A stretch of 64,000 bases of DNA. It comes from Streptomyces canus 299MFChir4.1. GTDB taxonomy: Bacteria; Actinomycetota; Actinomycetes; Streptomycetales; Streptomycetaceae. The position numbers were made by a program, and so were the translations under genes. A model generated the notes under the pieces. That model was not told the DNA's origin and did not search any database. It was given only the letters and a program-made list of their open reading frames with translations. Positions 61,039 to 64,000 of the stretch are shown in pieces; within the stretch, counting starts at the first letter, position 1, and each line of letters starts with the position of its first letter. The stretch lies in NCBI RefSeq assembly GCF_000383615.1, contig NZ_KB911593.1:167198-231197 (forward strand), given 5' to 3'.

Positions 61039-62203
61039 GCCCGCCACCGTATCGGTCCGGTTGAGCCGCGAACGACTTGGCGTACACCAGCGTCACCAGC
61101 ACCAACACCATCGGCACGAGCATGGCCCCGCGATAGCTCCACGCGTCCCCCAAGGCCCCCACCAACGGCGAACCGACGAGAAACCCCACGTAGTTGAAGA
61201 CGTTCAGCCGAGCGACCGCCGCATCCGACGCCCCCGGGAACAGCCGCCCGGCCGCGGCAAAGGTCTGCGGCACCAGCACACACAACCCCAGCCCCAGCAG
61301 CGTGAACCCGAGCATCCCCACCCACGGCCCGGGCGCCACGGCCACCACCGCGAACCCCCCGGCCGCCACCAGCGCCCCCGCCCGTACGACCGTCGCCGCC
61401 CCGAACCGCCGTACCCCGAAGTCCCCCAGGGCGCGCCCCAGCAGGGTCGTCACCATGTAGACGTTGTACGGCACGGTCGCCAGCTGCTCACTGCTCCCGA
61501 GCACGTCCTGGAGGTACTTGGCGCTCCAGTTGGAGACGGTGGAGTCCCCGATGTAGGCGAAGGTCATCACCAGACACAGCGGCAGCAGCAGCTTGAAGAC
61601 GACCCCGTCCCCACCACCCCGCGCCTTCTCCTCCTCGGCGGCGCCGTCCCCGTCGACGTACCACCGGCTCCCCACCAGGCACAGCGGCACCAGCACCACC
61701 ACGACCGGCAGGTAGGACACGAACAGCGCGAGATGCCAGTGCGCCCCGACCCAGGCGAGCGAGGCCCCCACGATCCCGCCGAGACTGAACACCGCGTGAA
61801 AGCTCAGCATGATGCTGCGCCCGTACGACCGCTGCAGGCTCACCCCGAGCATGTTCATGGACGCGTCGAGCATGCCGACCGCGAGCCCGAAGGCGGCGAG
61901 CGAGACCCCGAGTTCGACCGTCGAGTCCCCGGCCCCCACCCCGAGCAGCGCCAGGAGCACGACGGGCTGGGCGACGCGCAGCAGCCGACTGGGCCGTATT
62001 CGTTTCACCAGGTGCTCGGTCGAGACGCTCCCGACCCCGGCGAGGATCGGCACGGCGGCCAGGAACGCCGGCAGCAGGGCGTCGGACACCCCGTACCGGT
62101 CCTGGATGGCAGGGATCCGCGTCACCAGCAGAGCGAAGGCGACACCTTGCGCGAAGAAACTGAACGCCAGCGAGGCCCTACCGCGCCGCAGCACATCTGT
62201 CAT
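60989..62203 (-). CDS. MFS transporter
   Basis: 404 residues with twelve membrane segments: FAQGVAFALLVTRIPAIQDR, LHAVFSLGGIVGASLAWVG-like region (as FHAVFSLGGIVGASLAW), and GVGSVSTEHLVKRIRPSR loop. Resembles small-molecule/sugar efflux or fucose-permease-type MFS proteins (RhaT/FucP-like); substrate not evident. The tail (QPDRYGGGHERPRTADVG) overlaps the acuC start by 50 bases. Confidence 0.85.
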   Translation of the reverse strand: MTDVLRRGRASLAFSFFAQGVAFALLVTRIPAIQDRYGVSDALLPAFLAAVPILAGVGSVSTEHLVKRIRPSRLLRVAQPVVLLALLGVGAGDSTVELGVSLAAFGLAVGMLDASMNMLGVSLQRSYGRSIMLSFHAVFSLGGIVGASLAWVGAHWHLALFVSYLPVVVVLVPLCLVGSRWYVDGDGAAEEEKARGGGDGVVFKLLLPLCLVMTFAYIGDSTVSNWSAKYLQDVLGSSEQLATVPYNVYMVTTLLGRALGDFGVRRFGAATVVRAGALVAAGGFAVVAVAPGPWVGMLGFTLLGLGLCVLVPQTFAAAGRLFPGASDAAVARLNVFNYVGFLVGSPLVGALGDAWSYRGAMLVPMVLVLVTLVYAKSFAAQPDRYGGGHERPRTADVGRGSNGL

Positions 62204-62269
62204 GGCGGCGAGCGTAGGGCCCCGACGTACTCGTGGGTAGATCCAGCCAAAGATGAGTTTCCCTCAGCT

Positions 62270-62953
62270 TTATCGGGCGAGGGCCACCTCGGGCCTCGCG
62301 GGGGCGCAGGTCTTCGTCTCGGCGATCAGCATCCGGGCCATCGGTCCGGCCCCGATCGCCCCGCTGACCAGGAAGGCCACCGCCATCGACACGACCATGA
62401 CCACGGACCCGAGCCACACCATCGTGTCCACCGGCAGCGTGTACGCCCCCACGACCCGCAGCACGCACTCCGTCAGCAGGACGACACCCCACACCACGGA
62501 GAACCGCCGCTCGGCCCGCCGGAAGTCCGCCGACCCGGCCAGGAGCCGTTCCCAGGCGGCCTCCCGCTCCGCGATCCCCTTCACCAGCCAGGGCTTCATG
62601 CCCGCGGTCATCATCGGCCTCCCCAGCGCGACGGACACGAGGACACCGATCCCGATCACACTGCTGACCCCGCTGTCCTTGGCGAGCATCAGCCGCGGGT
62701 CGCCGGCCACGAAGCTGAGCAGCAGCCCCACGACATTGACGACGAGGATGAGGGCGGCGAGACCGTTGACCGTCCGCTCCTTCACCACACTCCAGCCGGT
62801 GCGCACGGCCGGCACGACACTGCTGAGGCCCAGCGCCATCAGCGTGCTCATCCCGAGCCCGTCCCTGAGCAGGTAGTACGCCCCGATCGGCACAGCCACG
62901 TCCACGATCAGAGGAGCCAGGTTCGCACGCTTCGAGTTCGTCTTCGTCGCCAT
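62270..62953 (-). CDS. VC0807-like membrane protein
   Basis: 227 residues from ATG 62953 (MATKTNSKR). About six hydrophobic helices with PLIVDVAVPIGAYYLLRDGLGMS, GWSVVKERTVNGLAALILV, DSGVSSVIGIGVLVSVALGRP, matching the VC0807 family, recognisable by the RxxDxG-type segments. Function unknown. Downstream of the HAD gene on the same strand. Confidence 0.75.
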   Translation of the reverse strand: MATKTNSKRANLAPLIVDVAVPIGAYYLLRDGLGMSTLMALGLSSVVPAVRTGWSVVKERTVNGLAALILVVNVVGLLLSFVAGDPRLMLAKDSGVSSVIGIGVLVSVALGRPMMTAGMKPWLVKGIAEREAAWERLLAGSADFRRAERRFSVVWGVVLLTECVLRVVGAYTLPVDTMVWLGSVVMVVSMAVAFLVSGAIGAGPMARMLIAETKTCAPARPEVALAR

Positions 62954-63021
62954 GCCCTCAGCTTCTCGTCCGGCGAGGGGTGCCGGTAGAAACGATCGTC
63001 CGGACCTCGGCATGACAAATG

Positions 63022-63666
63022 TCAGACGAGCAGGTCCGCCAACTCACCCATGTCGGAGAAGAGTTGAGTGGCCCCGGCGAGCTTCGCGGCCGGCGTCATC
63101 GCGGTGAACCCGTACACATCCATCCTGGCCGCGTTGGCCGCCTGCACCCCGAGCGGGCTGTCCTCGACCACCACACACCGGCCGGGCTGGACCCCCATCC
63201 GCTCGGCGGCATGGAGAAACAGGTCCGGCGCCGGCTTCCCCCGCTCCACATCCTGCGAACTGAAGATCCGCTCGTCCTCGAACCACCGGTCGAGCCCGGT
63301 CGCCCGATGCCCCACTCGGATCCGCTCATGACTCCCGGAGGACGCGACACAGTACGGCACCCCGTCCGCCGTCAGCTTCTCCAGTACGCCGGTCACGCCG
63401 GCCACGGCCTTCAACTCCCGCTCGAACGCGGCGAAGACCCTGGCGTGGAAGACGTCGTCGAAGTCCTCCGGCAGCCGCCGCCCGGTCCGCTCCAGGACGA
63501 GGTCGTGAATCCGGTGCATGGCGGAGCCCATGTAGTCCCGGATGGAGTCCTCATAGGAGGTCGGGTGCCCGAGCTCCGTCAGATAGGCGGCGAGGTGCCG
63601 GTTGGAGATCGGCTCACTGTCGACGAGCACGCCGTCGTTGTCGAAGATGACGAGGTCATAGCGCAT
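63022..63666 (-). CDS. HAD family phosphatase (beta-phosphoglucomutase-like)
   Basis: 214 residues from ATG 63666 (ATG 63678 possible). LVIFDNDGVLVDSEPI with the nucleophile Asp and the cap-domain phosphatase pattern, VASSGSHERI, RGKPAPDLFLHAAERMG and VVEDSPLGVQAANAA. Probably a sugar-phosphate phosphatase. The start is only 19 bases from the rRNA operon terminator, see findings. Confidence 0.92.
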   Translation of the reverse strand: MRYDLVIFDNDGVLVDSEPISNRHLAAYLTELGHPTSYEDSIRDYMGSAMHRIHDLVLERTGRRLPEDFDDVFHARVFAAFERELKAVAGVTGVLEKLTADGVPYCVASSGSHERIRVGHRATGLDRWFEDERIFSSQDVERGKPAPDLFLHAAERMGVQPGRCVVVEDSPLGVQAANAARMDVYGFTAMTPAAKLAGATQLFSDMGELADLLV

Positions 63667-63685
63667 GCTGTTGACCATAAACGCA

Positions 63686-63717
63686 GAAAGGCCCACACCA
63701 TAAGGTGTGGGCCTTTC
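63686..63717 (-). terminator. rRNA operon terminator
   Basis: GAAAGGCCCACACC and GGTGTGGGCCTTTC, 14-base arms with loop ATAA, 14 bases after the 5S gene. It faces the leftward rRNA operon. Confidence 0.92.
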
Positions 63718-63730
63718 CACTCTAAAAGGA

Positions 63731-63849
63731 GTTCGGCGGTGTCCTACTCTCCCACAGGGTCCCCCCTGCAGTACCATCGGCGCTGTAAGGCTTAGCTTCC
63801 GGGTTCGGAATGTAACCGGGCGTTTCCCTCACGCTATGACCACCGAAAC
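63731..63849 (-). rRNA. rrf: 5S ribosomal RNA
   Basis: Reading leftward: GTTTCGGTGGTCATAGCGTG at the start, CCCGGTTACATTCCGAACCC in the middle and a terminal GGTGTCCT-like CACCGCCGAAC pairing with the start. Length about 119 and terminal complementarity fit Streptomyces 5S. Ends approximate by a few bases. Confidence 0.95.
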
Positions 63850-63924
63850 ACTATGAAGTTCGACCGGAAAAAGACACAGTCGTTGCCTCAGAACTAACAC
63901 AGTGGACGCGAGCAACTGAGGACA

Positions 63925-64000
63925 AGCCCTCGGCCTATTAGTACCGGTCACCTCCACCCATTACTGGGCTTCCAGATCCGGCCTATCAACCCAGTCGTCT
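63925..64000 (-). rRNA. rrl: 23S ribosomal RNA, 3' end (cut by window edge)
   Basis: Minus-strand sequence includes AGACGACTGGGTTGATAGGC, ATCTGGAAGCCCAGTAATGG and GGTACTAATAGGCCGAGGGC, the conserved 3' end of actinobacterial 23S rRNA. The spacer to 5S carries TTTTTCCGG. Confidence 0.93.

Noticed and set aside
61037..62989. Very long plus-strand open frame (650 codons) opposite the MFS and VC0807-like genes
   Set aside because: It is an antisense frame over clear membrane-protein genes; its product is histidine/proline/arginine-rich with no domain, as expected of GC-rich shadows.

Overview
The window is Streptomyces chromosome. It has very high GC, frequent GTG starts with purine-rich ribosome sites, many 1-, 4- or 8-base start/stop overlaps, and a set of actinomycete hallmark genes: bldN-rsbN, rex-hemACD with hemB, class I lysS next to argS, HTH/DUF397 pairs, DUF3558 lipoproteins, and an AURKAIP1/COX24-type 32-residue protein. 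From memory, the order lysS, argS ... hemB, hemD, hemC, hemA, rex, glutaredoxin, HAD, bldN, rsbN, acyltransferase, epimerase resembles the S. coelicolor SCO3303-SCO3331 region. The right end runs into an rRNA operon (5S and the 3' end of 23S, minus strand).

Left part (1-13.7 kb) is carbohydrate uptake. A GH1 beta-glucosidase (cut by the window edge), a CUT1 ABC importer (two permeases and a binding lipoprotein) and a divergent ROK repressor form one locus. A second locus holds a secreted GH32 levanase/fructanase, a PfkB-type kinase, a CUT2 ABC importer of the fructose/ribose type and a LacI regulator. Two nearly identical 32-33 bp double operators, one before the levanase and one in the divergent kinase/ABC promoter, tie this second locus into one regulon: release fructose outside, import it, phosphorylate it.

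13.7-30.4 kb is mixed housekeeping and accessory sequence: an ECF-type sigma factor with a CU044_5270-type partner, an MHS-family transporter coupled to a secreted alpha/beta hydrolase and a PaaX-type regulator, a two-component system, a flavin monooxygenase/FMN reductase pair behind a perfect palindromic operator, a DoxX protein, an HxlR regulator divergent from a quinone oxidoreductase, a YnfA protein, an NTF2-like protein, an SDR with a 44-residue membrane peptide, and a free-standing LAGLIDADG endonuclease that converges on the RNA ligase rtcB through a shared 20-bp terminator stem. Five copies of a dispersed intergenic repeat lie in this part and near the kinase.

30.4-45.1 kb: two DUF3558 lipoproteins and a DUF2637 membrane protein, lysS/argS, an AbaA/WhiJ-like trio (anti-sigma ATPase, HTH regulator, DUF397), and a small islet with a type VII-secreted polymorphic toxin, a probable immunity protein, an IS5-type relic and a secreted lectin; then an aminotransferase, a tiny lipoprotein and a DUF805 protein.

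45.1-64 kb: heme biosynthesis (hemB; rex-hemA-hemC-hemD under a clear Rex operator), the developmental sigma factor bldN and its anti-sigma factor rsbN with a matching BldN-type promoter, phospholipid acyltransferase and epimerase, an excisionase-like HTH protein, acuC, an MFS transporter, a VC0807-like membrane protein and a HAD phosphatase squeezed against the rRNA terminator.

The most unusual signals are the 3'-end direct duplications behind two genes (PfkB kinase and acyltransferase), the LAGLIDADG/rtcB convergence, the nested modules in the levanase, and the toxin islet. All domain assignments were made by eye from the sequence; no database search was run.
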